Assembly: GCA_016125185.1 (NCBI GenBank)
Contig: WGMG01000006.1
Location: forward strand, 1,054,001-1,118,000
From: Armatimonadota bacterium
Lineage (GTDB): Bacteria > Armatimonadota > Fimbriimonadia > Fimbriimonadales > Fimbriimonadaceae
Reading direction: 5' to 3'
Length of the DNA stretch: 64,000 nucleotides
The notes under the pieces are model-generated. The model was not told the DNA's origin, did not search any database, and saw only the letters and a list, made by a program, of their open reading frames with translations. Positions 1 to 8,186 of this stretch are shown here, piece after piece. The translations under genes were made by a program, and so were the position numbers. The first letter of the stretch is position 1. Each line of letters begins with the position of its first letter.

Positions 1-1251
1 CTTGAGGACATCTTCCTCACGAATGTGGCGGCTGCTGGCAGCCTCGCGGAGTGTTCCCATTCGGAACTTGAGCAGGTTGTCATGGTGCTGACGAGGGTCC
101 ACTTATGCAGCCGAGAACCTAGCGGAAAGTTCAGCGTCCACCCGGCCGTCCGCGACCACTTCTACCGGCTTTTTCGAGACACCACGGAAATTCACGGCGC
201 TATCAGCGACCATCTGCTTTCGTTGTCGACTCGGCCCGGTATTGGTCTGCCGACAGAGAAAGAGTCGCTCGACCTGCTGGAAGAGCTTATTCACCATGCG
301 ATTCGAGCCAATCGCATGGCGGACGCACTGGAAATCTATCGCTACCGAATGGGTGGAAACGAGCATCTCAACGTCAACTTGGGCGAATATACGCGCACCT
401 TTCGAATCCTCTCCGCCTTTGAGACGTGCCCCGACCCCAGCGGGATGTACTATTGCCTGCGGGCCTTTGGGGACTTTGAGGAGGCACTGAAATGGCGGCC
501 CCAAAATCGCTACATTCGCATCGCCAATGGACACCTTGAAGCCCTGCGTGACGATGCGAACGAAACGACACGCCGCGCGGCTCGGTATTTGTTGGGCGAA
601 TCGGGGCGAGTGCCGGATCGAATGGCAGATTTTCCGATATCGGCGGCTCATCTACACCTTTTGGCGAATAGCCTCGACGACGCCGAGGCCGCGGCGAACA
701 ACGAGGCCAAAGTCGCACTTTATCAAGACGACAAGTCGAGAGCCGAACTGGCTTTGGCCGAGATCGACCGGAGGCGAAGCCATTTGTCGGATGCTCGCAG
801 AAGGCTCGACCGAGCGGCAGAGTGGGTGCTCCGATCCGGCTCTCACGAGCATCTTTGTCTTCTGTTCTTGTTTCGTGGCCGGATGGACCTGGATTTAGGA
901 GACCACAAGTCGGCCCTCTCCACTTTGCAGGAAGCCCAGACGATTACGTTGGAATCGCAATTCCGCCTTGTGGGCGTCGAAGTTGCGGCCGAAATGTGTC
1001 GGGCTTTGACAGCAGGGGGACGGTTGGAGGAGGCTCAATCTTTGGCCGAAAGCGCCGGGCAGGCGGCGGCCAAAATGCGATACGTGTATGGAGAAATGAT
1101 GGTGATCAAGGCGGCGGTCGATCTTGCCACCATCACGGAGAATAAGGATGCTGTGCGGCAATCGCTTATGCGGCTGCTCGAGCTTCAAAAACTCGTCAAC
1201 GATCCTCTCGCTTCCCGAACCGAATTGGCCCTGAAGCAGGTGCAGAATTGA
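1..1251 (+). CDS. STAND/TPR-type regulatory protein, C-terminal part (5' truncated)
   Basis: The frame is open to the first base, so the protein begins upstream; 416 residues are visible. The first ~60 residues resemble the winged-helix segment that follows an NB-ARC/STAND ATPase core (FSVHPAVRDHF is typical of such segments). The rest is helical, with repeated Ala/Leu/Arg helix pairs (ALEIYRYRMGG, DAEAAANNEAKVAL, SALSTLQEAQTI) that read as degenerate TPR repeats. STAND proteins couple ligand sensing to NTP-dependent oligomerisation, but the ATPase core is not in view, so the signal and output are unknown. The GTG at 25 is an internal codon rather than a start. The gene ends 102 bp before pilB on the same strand. 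The family call is from sequence style only. Confidence 0.6.
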   Translation, partial: LEDIFLTNVAAAGSLAECSHSELEQVVMVLTRVHLCSREPSGKFSVHPAVRDHFYRLFRDTTEIHGAISDHLLSLSTRPGIGLPTEKESLDLLEELIHHAIRANRMADALEIYRYRMGGNEHLNVNLGEYTRTFRILSAFETCPDPSGMYYCLRAFGDFEEALKWRPQNRYIRIANGHLEALRDDANETTRRAARYLLGESGRVPDRMADFPISAAHLHLLANSLDDAEAAANNEAKVALYQDDKSRAELALAEIDRRRSHLSDARRRLDRAAEWVLRSGSHEHLCLLFLFRGRMDLDLGDHKSALSTLQEAQTITLESQFRLVGVEVAAEMCRALTAGGRLEEAQSLAESAGQAAAKMRYVYGEMMVIKAAVDLATITENKDAVRQSLMRLLELQKLVNDPLASRTELALKQVQN

Positions 1252-1353
1252 AACTTCTAACATGGGGCTTTCGTCAAAATAGAACTTGGAACGAATTGGT
1301 ACGTTCTGTGCTTATTAATTGCGTGTGGGAACTGAGTTGAATAAGGTGTCGGC

Positions 1354-3072
1354 TTGATACTTAATGAATCTCTGAATCGGAGACGGATTCTTGGCAGACT
1401 CGGCGAGCGTCTGCTAGCCGAAGGCGCGATCGCGGACGAGACTCTGCGGCAGGCTTTGGAACTTCAGCAGAGCAGTGGCGGCTTTCTCGGCGAACTGCTG
1501 GTTTCGCTTGGCGCCATCACTCCCAGCCAACTTCGCGGACACCTGGAAGAGATCACCGGTTTTCCTTTCGTGGACATCTCGGAGGTCGATATCGACCGAG
1601 ACCTTTCCACCCAGCTTCCCGAGCATTTTGTGGTTTCGAACCTCGTCCTTCCATTTCGAGAAAAGAATGGCAGTATTCACGTAGCGATGGCCGATCCGCT
1701 CAACCTTTCGCTGGTTGACGAGATTCGAGCGTCCTTGGGACGACCAGTCGTGCCATATTTGGCACTTACGCAAGACCTCGAGTTTGCGATCAAGCGGGCG
1801 TTCGACGTCCGACAAAAGACGCGATCGGTCCTCGACGAAATCCAAATCGACCGCGGAGTCCAAACGAGCCAAATCGACGAATTGATCGATCAGGTGGAGG
1901 AAGCTCCCCTAGTCCGCTTGGTTTCGAGCGTTCTGCTAGCCGCTTCTAGTGCGGGCGCTAGCGACATCCATGTCGAGCCTCAGGAAGGCAATGTCCGGGT
2001 GCGGTTTCGAGTCGATGGTGTTCTTTACGACCAGATGACGATCCCCACAAGTCACCTGGCGGCCTTTGTTTCGCGACTGAAGGTCATGTCCGGGCTGAAC
2101 ATCGCCGAGAGACGACGACCTCAGGACGGAAGATTTACCATCAAGGATGACTTGGACAATCGGTTCGATGTTCGCCTTAGCATTATGCCTACCGTTTACG
2201 GCGAGAAGGCGTGTATGCGGTTGCTGGAAAAGTCGAACTCCATCGCCAAGATGGACAAGCTCGGCTTTATGTCGGACCAAAAGGCCAAGTTTGAGCAGTT
2301 CGTTCGTCGGCCACATGGCCTCGTGCTGGTTACCGGGCCGACGGGATCGGGTAAATCGACCACGCTTTATACGGCGCTGCAGAGCATCAACGATTCCAGC
2401 AAGAACATCAACACGATCGAGGATCCGGTCGAATACAAAATTGCCGGAATCAACCAGATGCAGGTGGACGTCAAGACGGGCGTCACCTTTGCGACTGGCT
2501 TGCGAACGCTGGTGCGCCAAGACCCCGACGTGATTCTGGTTGGAGAAATCCGCGACCGTGACACAGCGGAGATCGCTATCCAAGCGGCCCTAACGGGACA
2601 CCTGGTGCTGAGCACTCTGCACACGAATGACGCGCCCAGCGCGCTCGTTCGCCTTCAGAACATGGGGATCGAGCCGTTCCTCATCAGTTCGGCGGTAATC
2701 GGCGTAGTGGGCCAACGCCTGTTGAGAGTTTTGTGTCCCTATTGCCGAGAGACCTACACGCCTACCATCGACGAAATGATGTCGGCTCAGCTTCCGATTG
2801 GATCGGGAGAATCGATGCCTCATTTGGCGAACCCAGTCGGGTGCCGTCGGTGCGATAACCGTGGTAGTCGAGGCCGAACCGCAGCAATGGAAATCTTTGG
2901 AATGACCGATGAGATGCGAAAGTTAGTTCTTAAGGAAGCATCGGCAAATGAGCTATACGATCTGGCGCGTCGAGAAGGTATGGTAACGATGCGAGAAGCC
3001 GCGATCAATAAGGCACTTGACTTGCAAGTGTCGCTGTCGGAACTTCATCGCGTGTTTTCACAAGAGGATTAA
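1354..3072 (+). CDS. pilB: Type IV pilus extension ATPase PilB (GspE family)
   Basis: Hexameric cytoplasmic ATPase that drives pilin polymerisation. The first ~150 residues form an MshEN/GspE N-terminal domain (LGELLVSLGAITPSQL, then HFVVSNLVLPF). The catalytic core carries the Walker A motif GPTGSGKS near residue 328, an Asp box and Walker B region (RQDPDVILVGEIRD), and the His box (TGHLVLSTLHTND). A four-cysteine zinc motif (CPYC near 460, CRRC near 498) is typical of PilB/GspE and absent from the PilT retraction ATPase. The length of 572 aa is normal. The TTG start at 1354 follows an AAGGTG Shine-Dalgarno at about 1341. It is the first gene of the pilus operon; pilC follows after 3 bp. Confidence 0.96.
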   Translation: MILNESLNRRRILGRLGERLLAEGAIADETLRQALELQQSSGGFLGELLVSLGAITPSQLRGHLEEITGFPFVDISEVDIDRDLSTQLPEHFVVSNLVLPFREKNGSIHVAMADPLNLSLVDEIRASLGRPVVPYLALTQDLEFAIKRAFDVRQKTRSVLDEIQIDRGVQTSQIDELIDQVEEAPLVRLVSSVLLAASSAGASDIHVEPQEGNVRVRFRVDGVLYDQMTIPTSHLAAFVSRLKVMSGLNIAERRRPQDGRFTIKDDLDNRFDVRLSIMPTVYGEKACMRLLEKSNSIAKMDKLGFMSDQKAKFEQFVRRPHGLVLVTGPTGSGKSTTLYTALQSINDSSKNINTIEDPVEYKIAGINQMQVDVKTGVTFATGLRTLVRQDPDVILVGEIRDRDTAEIAIQAALTGHLVLSTLHTNDAPSALVRLQNMGIEPFLISSAVIGVVGQRLLRVLCPYCRETYTPTIDEMMSAQLPIGSGESMPHLANPVGCRRCDNRGSRGRTAAMEIFGMTDEMRKLVLKEASANELYDLARREGMVTMREAAINKALDLQVSLSELHRVFSQED

Positions 3073-3075
3073 TCC

Positions 3076-4329
3076 ATGCCGACCTTCAAATACGCGGCTC
3101 GCGATGCGAGTGGGAAGTCCGTTACGGGAGTAATGGACGTCGAAAGCGAAACTGAACTGCGTAAGGCGCTAAGGATGAACGACTTGTTTTTGGTCAAGTC
3201 GTCAAACCACTTAAAAGGTGCGACCCAGTCGGTTTCGTCGGCGGGACGCGGAGGGCATTCACCTAGTATTTTCGACCGAAAGCCTAGCCTTCAAGATTTG
3301 GTGATCGCTATGCGGCAGCTTGGAACGACGGTCCGGGCAGGCCTGCCGTTGGTTCAGGCGCTAGAACTCGTCGGTTCTCAAACTAATAAGCCGGCTTTGG
3401 CAAGCGCGTTTGTCGATCTCGAACGGGCTGTATCAGAAGGAAACATGCTCTCAACCGGGATGCGTAGCCACCCGAAGCTCTTTACTCCCTTAATGGTTTC
3501 ATTGGTCGAGGCTGGAGAACTCGCGGGAACCCTCGATCAGACCTTAGAAATTGCCGCCATGCAATTGGAAAGGGAAGCCGACCTTCGACGAAAAGTTCGC
3601 GCGGCAACGGTTTACCCTAAGCTCGTAGTGGCCGCTTGTATTGGTACGATTGCGGTCATGCTGACTGTCGTTGTCCCCGTCTTTGCCGAGGTTTACCAGT
3701 CCCTCCACGCGCAGTTGCCGACGGCAACCACTACGCTCATCAAGGTTAGCGAAGTCTTTGTGCACTATTGGTGGGCCGCCGTTCTGATCGTCGGAGTGCT
3801 CTCCTACGGGTTCAAGCGATACCGGACAACGCAGAACGGAAAGATTGTCGTCGATGTTGCGCTGATGAAGATTCCGGTTTTAGGTGTAGTACTGCGCAAG
3901 ATTTCCATAGCGCGGTTCGTTCAGACCCTGGCGGGTGCGCTCAAAGGCGGCGTTCCGGTTCTCCAAAGTTTGACTATTGCCGGTTCGACGGCGGGTAACG
4001 CCGTCATCGAACGGGCCGTAAATGACTCGGCCAAGAATGTGCGAGATGGATCGACGATTTCGGAAGAACTCCAGAAATCCGGCGAGTTTCCTTTGATGGT
4101 TACCCGCCTTGTGGCAGCAGGCGAAGCCACTGGCAACCTAGATACCATGCTCGAAGAGATAAATAAGTTTTACGAGCAAGATGTCGAGTATGCGGTGAAC
4201 AACTTTACTCGGATGATCGAGCCGGTTATGACTATTTTAGTTGGTGGCATTGTTCTGGTCGTACTCTTGGCTCTCTACATGCCAATCTTTAGTCTCGGAA
4301 AAGCCGTTCAAAATTCGGCGCTAAAGTAA
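3076..4329 (+). CDS. pilC: Type IV pilus inner-membrane platform protein PilC (GspF family)
   Basis: Polytopic inner-membrane protein on which PilB acts. The N-terminus (MPTFKYAARDASGKSVTG) is the family signature. Two T2SSF domains follow (about 75-200 and 280-400), each with the conserved pattern LVQALELVG / VLQSLTIAG and a GE-containing loop (LVEAGELAGTLD, LVAAGEATGNLD). Hydrophobic segments lie near residues 180-205, 225-245 and 380-405. The length of 417 aa is typical. It is separated from pilB by 3 bp and surely co-transcribed with it. Confidence 0.96.
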   Translation: MPTFKYAARDASGKSVTGVMDVESETELRKALRMNDLFLVKSSNHLKGATQSVSSAGRGGHSPSIFDRKPSLQDLVIAMRQLGTTVRAGLPLVQALELVGSQTNKPALASAFVDLERAVSEGNMLSTGMRSHPKLFTPLMVSLVEAGELAGTLDQTLEIAAMQLEREADLRRKVRAATVYPKLVVAACIGTIAVMLTVVVPVFAEVYQSLHAQLPTATTTLIKVSEVFVHYWWAAVLIVGVLSYGFKRYRTTQNGKIVVDVALMKIPVLGVVLRKISIARFVQTLAGALKGGVPVLQSLTIAGSTAGNAVIERAVNDSAKNVRDGSTISEELQKSGEFPLMVTRLVAAGEATGNLDTMLEEINKFYEQDVEYAVNNFTRMIEPVMTILVGGIVLVVLLALYMPIFSLGKAVQNSALK

Positions 4330-4767
4330 CTTGTCGAGTCGGAAGCCTGGGTTGGCCCGCCCACACTGCCAAAACCTCCGATTCAAGACTCCCTGTAACG
4401 GAAAGTAGGTATTGCTTTGTGGCTACAACTTTCTGACTAAGATTTACCGTGGCCCCTATATTTGGATGTAGGCGCGATGTACGGATATATCACTGCGCGA
4501 AATTCTCGGAATAGTGATAATATTTATTTGAATATTGTCGACAATAGAAGAGTAATGTCGGTTGTCTTTGTCAGCCACTATGAACAGACTTTGGCAACAT
4601 CGTAAGGTTGCCAGTGTATAGAGAAAGTTATCGAAATTTTTGCGCACATATACTTCTCTATATTGAAATTGGCATATAATGTGCAACGGTCTTCATTGGC
4701 CATACATAACCTGCGCGTTCGTCGTCTGCCGAACAAGCGGGCTCTGCATTGGAGAGATACAAAACAA
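4330..4767 (+). promoter_or_regulatory. 438-bp pilin leader/promoter region
   Basis: An AT-rich non-coding stretch between pilC and the major pilin. A consensus -10 (TATAAT, 4675-4680) lies about 88 bp before the pilin ATG; no good -35 is visible at 16-18 bp. The predicted mRNA would have a leader of roughly 80 nt. The length and base composition suggest that the abundant pilin has its own promoter within the operon. No convincing ORF was found here; reading frames that extend the pilin upstream to 4663 lack a ribosome site. Confidence 0.45.
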
Positions 4768-5148
4768 ATGAAAAAGTCTATTAAGAAGGGGTTCACGCTT
4801 ATTGAGCTTCTGGTCGTCGTTTTAATCCTGGGTATCATCACCGCGGTCGCTTTGCCGGCCTACATGAGCTCCATCAAGGATGCTCGAACGAAGACTGCCG
4901 TCACCAACGCTCGGATCATCGCAACTGCGGCTCAGCAGATTGCTGTTCGAACCGGCGCTTACCCGGCTGACTTCACGGACGCTACGTTCCTTGCCGATCT
5001 TGGTGGAGCCATTCCTACCAATCCGTGCACGGGAACTGCACTTGCCGCTGACTGGGGCTACGTTCCGACCGCAACGTCGGCTACGATCACTCCGGTTGCG
5101 ACCAACTGCAACGCGATCACCGCAATCACCGTCAAGATCAATCCTTAA
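4768..5148 (+). CDS. Type IV major pilin / GspG-like prepilin
   Basis: 126-residue prepilin with a short basic leader (MKKSIKKG) and the class III processing site G/FTLIELL with Glu at mature position 5, followed by a ~20-residue hydrophobic helix (VVVLILGIITAVALPAY). The globular domain contains two cysteines (PCTGT and NCNAI) that could form the C-terminal disulfide loop of type IVa pilins. The ATG at 4768 is chosen over the upstream frame extension because it gives the leader peptide and is preceded by GGAGAG at 4751-4756. It is followed by a strong terminator, which fits an abundant subunit transcript. Assembly would use PilB, PilC and PilQ encoded around it; the prepilin peptidase is not in the window. 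Confidence 0.93.
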   Translation: MKKSIKKGFTLIELLVVVLILGIITAVALPAYMSSIKDARTKTAVTNARIIATAAQQIAVRTGAYPADFTDATFLADLGGAIPTNPCTGTALAADWGYVPTATSATITPVATNCNAITAITVKINP

Positions 5149-5176
5149 TCAGGATCTCGTCTACACTCTCAAACAG

Positions 5177-5221
5177 ATGGTTTGACCGGGTAATTGCCCG
5201 GTCAAACCATGAATTATTTTT
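5177..5221 (+). terminator. Rho-independent terminator after the pilin gene
   Basis: Perfect 14-bp inverted repeat (5177-5190 and 5197-5210; arm ATGGTTTGACCGGG, loop TAATTG) followed by GAATTATTTTT. It lies 28 bp after the pilin stop. It probably ends a short abundant pilin mRNA and attenuates readthrough into the pseudopilin genes. Confidence 0.88.
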
Positions 5222-5248
5222 CGGGTTTAACTCCTGCGGTCTGGAAAT

Positions 5249-7066
5249 ATGCGGAGAAGCAAGCGCAATTTTGGCGGTGTTCTGGTCACGGTCTTGGTGA
5301 TCGTCATCGTTTCGTCGATGATTGTCGCGGCCACGCTGATGCTTTCAGCCCAACACTACTCGCTTGGATTTTCGGAGGCCCGTTCAGAGTCAGCGCTTCT
5401 CTTGGCAGAAGGCGGCATCAACGACGAACTGACGTTCATTTCAAAGAACATCGGCAACTCCAGCATCACATCGATTTCATCGCAACCGGTGGCGGCAAAC
5501 GGCGAAACGGCCATCTATCCCGGAGAAGGTTCCATCATCAAAGGCCGCAAAGGCTCGATCAGCGGAACCGACGGAAACTTTTGGGTCTACACCAGCCAAG
5601 ACCAGGCGGGCACGACCGGATGGGACGGCAAAACTTCGGGATTTTGGATTACAGCAAGGTCTTACGTGCGTGGGTCGTGGCGCAAGGTTCAGGCTCAAGT
5701 CACGAATTCTTCGATCTTCAGCCTGTACGCCGTTTTCGCCCTTGCGAACTATGGCAACAGTTCCCCGGCGATCTCGCTTCAAAGCTCCGATGTCATCGTC
5801 GTCGGGACCGCAGGTACCAACGGCATCATTTCGAATAACTCGAGTTACCCTTCTTTCAAGCTCGACAACGGAATCAACGCGAATCGAAGCGTCCAGACCG
5901 GAACCGGCTTTTCCAACACCAACCTTACCGACGCGAACGCGGGCGCCATATACGTTCAGAACACACCGGTCACCTATCCGTTAACTTCTAGTGTTCTCAG
6001 CCGTACCTTTGGGCTTAGCACCGGCACCGATCCGTGGACGTACATCTCAGGTCACTCCAGCAATGCCACGGGTGTCTATACGTTTCGCTCAAATGCGACG
6101 GGGTCGCCGCCGGCGATCAATACGTCCAACTGCCAGGCGATGTCGGGTGGGGTCAGCACAACCCTTTCCAATTCGGGCGGAAATTTGGGCAGTTGGGCCA
6201 ACGCTGGCACGTCGCGAAAGTCCTCCTTCACGATCACGAATGTTTCGAAAGCATCAGGGAGCAGTCTGATCGAAATTACCCTTCAATCGAATCAGGGGAC
6301 CGGACTCTTCCCGACCGGTCGAACCGTGACGATTTCTGGCGTTTCTGGTACGAACGGGATCGACACCGCGGCCAACGGTACATGGGCGATTACGCTCACC
6401 AACGATGGAACGGGAAATGGCGCTAATAACAAGATTCACTTTACGCTGACCGGTTCGACGTTCCCTAACGGAGCCTCGTATTCCAATAACTCCGGTTCGG
6501 TTTCCATCGGTGTTCGCACGCTCATCTTTGAACCAGGCGACTACTACTTTAATAACATTAGCCTGCCGTATAACTCGCAGACGGACCTCTATATTGACCC
6601 GAACGCCTTGGCGAGCGGCGGAACTCCGGGACAGGTGCGCTTTTGGATCAACGACACATCGGGCGGCGCACAAAACGACAATATTCAGTTGCAGGTGAAC
6701 GTTGCGGGTGGATTGACCGACCCTAGTCTTTTCCGAATTTACGTCGGGAAGAAAGGGAAGACCTTCCAATTCTCTCGACCATCGAATCCAGTGGACTACC
6801 TCGGAACCGCGCTGACCGGGGACTTCAACGTCTACGGAGGTGTTTACGCGGTCTGCAACGCCCCAGGCGATGCGTCAAGCGGATCGACGATCATCTTCGA
6901 CGGCCCCACTGCGACTGGCAGTCCGCGGATTGTCCTCACCGGATCGCTTCTGGCCGACTCGGTCAATTTCAACGGCAATTGTAAGATCGTCTACAATCCT
7001 GCGTCTAATCCTTCCGATCCAGTTGGAGCGGGAATCATTTCGGGTGGCTACAACGATGGCGGGTAG
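5249..7066 (+). CDS. PilX-like minor pilus assembly protein, large secreted domain
   Basis: 605 aa. A short basic N-terminus (MRRSKRNFGG) is followed by one hydrophobic helix (VLVTVLVIVIVSSMIVAATLML) and a conserved Glu/Ala stretch (ALLLAEGGINDEL) typical of the PilX N-terminal region. The remaining ~550 residues are extracytoplasmic, rich in Ser, Thr, Asn and Gly, with beta-strand character; the segment ITLTNDGTGNGANN near 385-400 suggests beta-solenoid or Ig-like structure. There is no canonical FTxxE pilin motif, as is usual for PilX-type proteins. The stop overlaps the next start by 11 bp. The function in minor-pilin complex or adhesion is inferred from family and position. Confidence 0.72.
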   Translation: MRRSKRNFGGVLVTVLVIVIVSSMIVAATLMLSAQHYSLGFSEARSESALLLAEGGINDELTFISKNIGNSSITSISSQPVAANGETAIYPGEGSIIKGRKGSISGTDGNFWVYTSQDQAGTTGWDGKTSGFWITARSYVRGSWRKVQAQVTNSSIFSLYAVFALANYGNSSPAISLQSSDVIVVGTAGTNGIISNNSSYPSFKLDNGINANRSVQTGTGFSNTNLTDANAGAIYVQNTPVTYPLTSSVLSRTFGLSTGTDPWTYISGHSSNATGVYTFRSNATGSPPAINTSNCQAMSGGVSTTLSNSGGNLGSWANAGTSRKSSFTITNVSKASGSSLIEITLQSNQGTGLFPTGRTVTISGVSGTNGIDTAANGTWAITLTNDGTGNGANNKIHFTLTGSTFPNGASYSNNSGSVSIGVRTLIFEPGDYYFNNISLPYNSQTDLYIDPNALASGGTPGQVRFWINDTSGGAQNDNIQLQVNVAGGLTDPSLFRIYVGKKGKTFQFSRPSNPVDYLGTALTGDFNVYGGVYAVCNAPGDASSGSTIIFDGPTATGSPRIVLTGSLLADSVNFNGNCKIVYNPASNPSDPVGAGIISGGYNDGG

Positions 7067-7583
7067 TCGGCGCAGAACGCGGCTTGGATTCACGATCATC
7101 GAAGGGATTGTCGCGGCGCTGATCATGGCGCTCGCCATTGCCGGAATGTTTGCCGGTTGGAACGCCATCGACTGGCGATACTACTCGACCCGGGAGGCAG
7201 TGCAGGCCGCCCAAATCGGTCGGGGTGAGTTGGAGCGGGCCAAAGTCTATGGCGCCGATAACCTCCCCGTAGGATCCTACGATACCAATACCCAACTTGG
7301 GACATGGACGGGGTCCTACATCTCGTCGTCCGGAGCCTGGAGCTCGGGTGGAACCGCTTACTACGATTTAACCGGTACGCCGGTGGCCAGTTCGACCGCG
7401 GCGGGCGTCAAGTTTTCGGCTCAGATGACGATCACCGACTCGGACGTGCGGCCGAATCTAGCCAACACGTCTTACGCCTTTACCGTCACTAGCAAGCGGG
7501 CTGCCGTTATCACGGTTCGTCGGATATCCGACAGCCAGATTCTCTTTACACAGGGCACCAATCTGGTTCGAGGGGGAATATGA
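7056..7583 (+). CDS. PilV-like minor pseudopilin
   Basis: 175 aa with a prepilin-type N-terminus: basic leader MAGSRRRTRLG, then FTIIEGIVAALIMALAIAGMF with Glu at mature position 5. The hydrophobic helix is followed by a small Ser/Thr-rich beta domain ending DSQILFTQGTNLVRGG. The ATG at 7056 is chosen because it directly precedes the leader; the longer open frame from 6840 lies inside the previous gene. It overlaps the preceding gene by 11 bp and the following one by 4 bp (ATGA), indicating translational coupling in a minor-pilin block. Confidence 0.85.
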   Translation: MAGSRRRTRLGFTIIEGIVAALIMALAIAGMFAGWNAIDWRYYSTREAVQAAQIGRGELERAKVYGADNLPVGSYDTNTQLGTWTGSYISSSGAWSSGGTAYYDLTGTPVASSTAAGVKFSAQMTITDSDVRPNLANTSYAFTVTSKRAAVITVRRISDSQILFTQGTNLVRGGI

Positions 7584-8137
7584 GTCGAAGAGGAACGTCG
7601 CTGATCCAGGTTTTGGCCGCGGTTGTCATCATGTCGGTTCTATCCGCAGGTGTCTTCCAGGCCGTGGTAAACCTGGTCAAGGAAAGGGAATTCAGCGCCA
7701 AGAATCCGACGATTCAGGAAGATGCTCGGCAGATGGCCAATCTTTTGGCGGGTGCATTCCGCCGTTCGTCGCTGTGCACTTCGACCGACTCTGGCTGTAC
7801 GTTGAACTCGGCCGTATCGAGCTTTTCGGCAAGTGGCGTCACGATCTACACGCGTCCGTCTTCCACGCTAGTCCAGACGGCTTACGGCATTACGAACGGT
7901 TCTTTCACGAAAACTGTCGGAGGGACCTCTACGACCCTCTACACGGACGCAAGTCTGAACATTACGTACTATTCGTCGAACTCTTACAATGCGACTTCGA
8001 TGACGGCAACAGCGCCTGGATCGTTGTCAGGACCGAACCTTGTGGCGGTCAAAATCCAGGCTACGATTACGAGGAGCGGATTCGTGGGAACGTATTCGAC
8101 GATTGTTCGGCTGAGGAACAGTCCAAAACGTCTCTAG
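7580..8137 (+). CDS. PilW-like minor pseudopilin
   Basis: 185 aa. N-terminus MSRRGTSLIQVLAAVVIMSVLSAGVF: a basic leader and a hydrophobic helix as in prepilins, but the processing site reads G/TSLIQ with Gln instead of Glu at position 5. The soluble part contains a two-cysteine loop (LCTSTDSGC) and is Ser/Thr-rich. It starts in an ATGA overlap with the upstream pseudopilin. The PilW-like role follows from gene order (X-V-W block before pilM). The Gln5 substitution could place it at the pilus tip, as for GspK-type subunits that also lack Glu5; that is inference. Confidence 0.75.
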   Translation: MSRRGTSLIQVLAAVVIMSVLSAGVFQAVVNLVKEREFSAKNPTIQEDARQMANLLAGAFRRSSLCTSTDSGCTLNSAVSSFSASGVTIYTRPSSTLVQTAYGITNGSFTKTVGGTSTTLYTDASLNITYYSSNSYNATSMTATAPGSLSGPNLVAVKIQATITRSGFVGTYSTIVRLRNSPKRL

Positions 8138-8186
8138 AGTCTTGGATTTGTGTTAAAAACGGGTAAATTTGCTAGGCTAAATTTCA

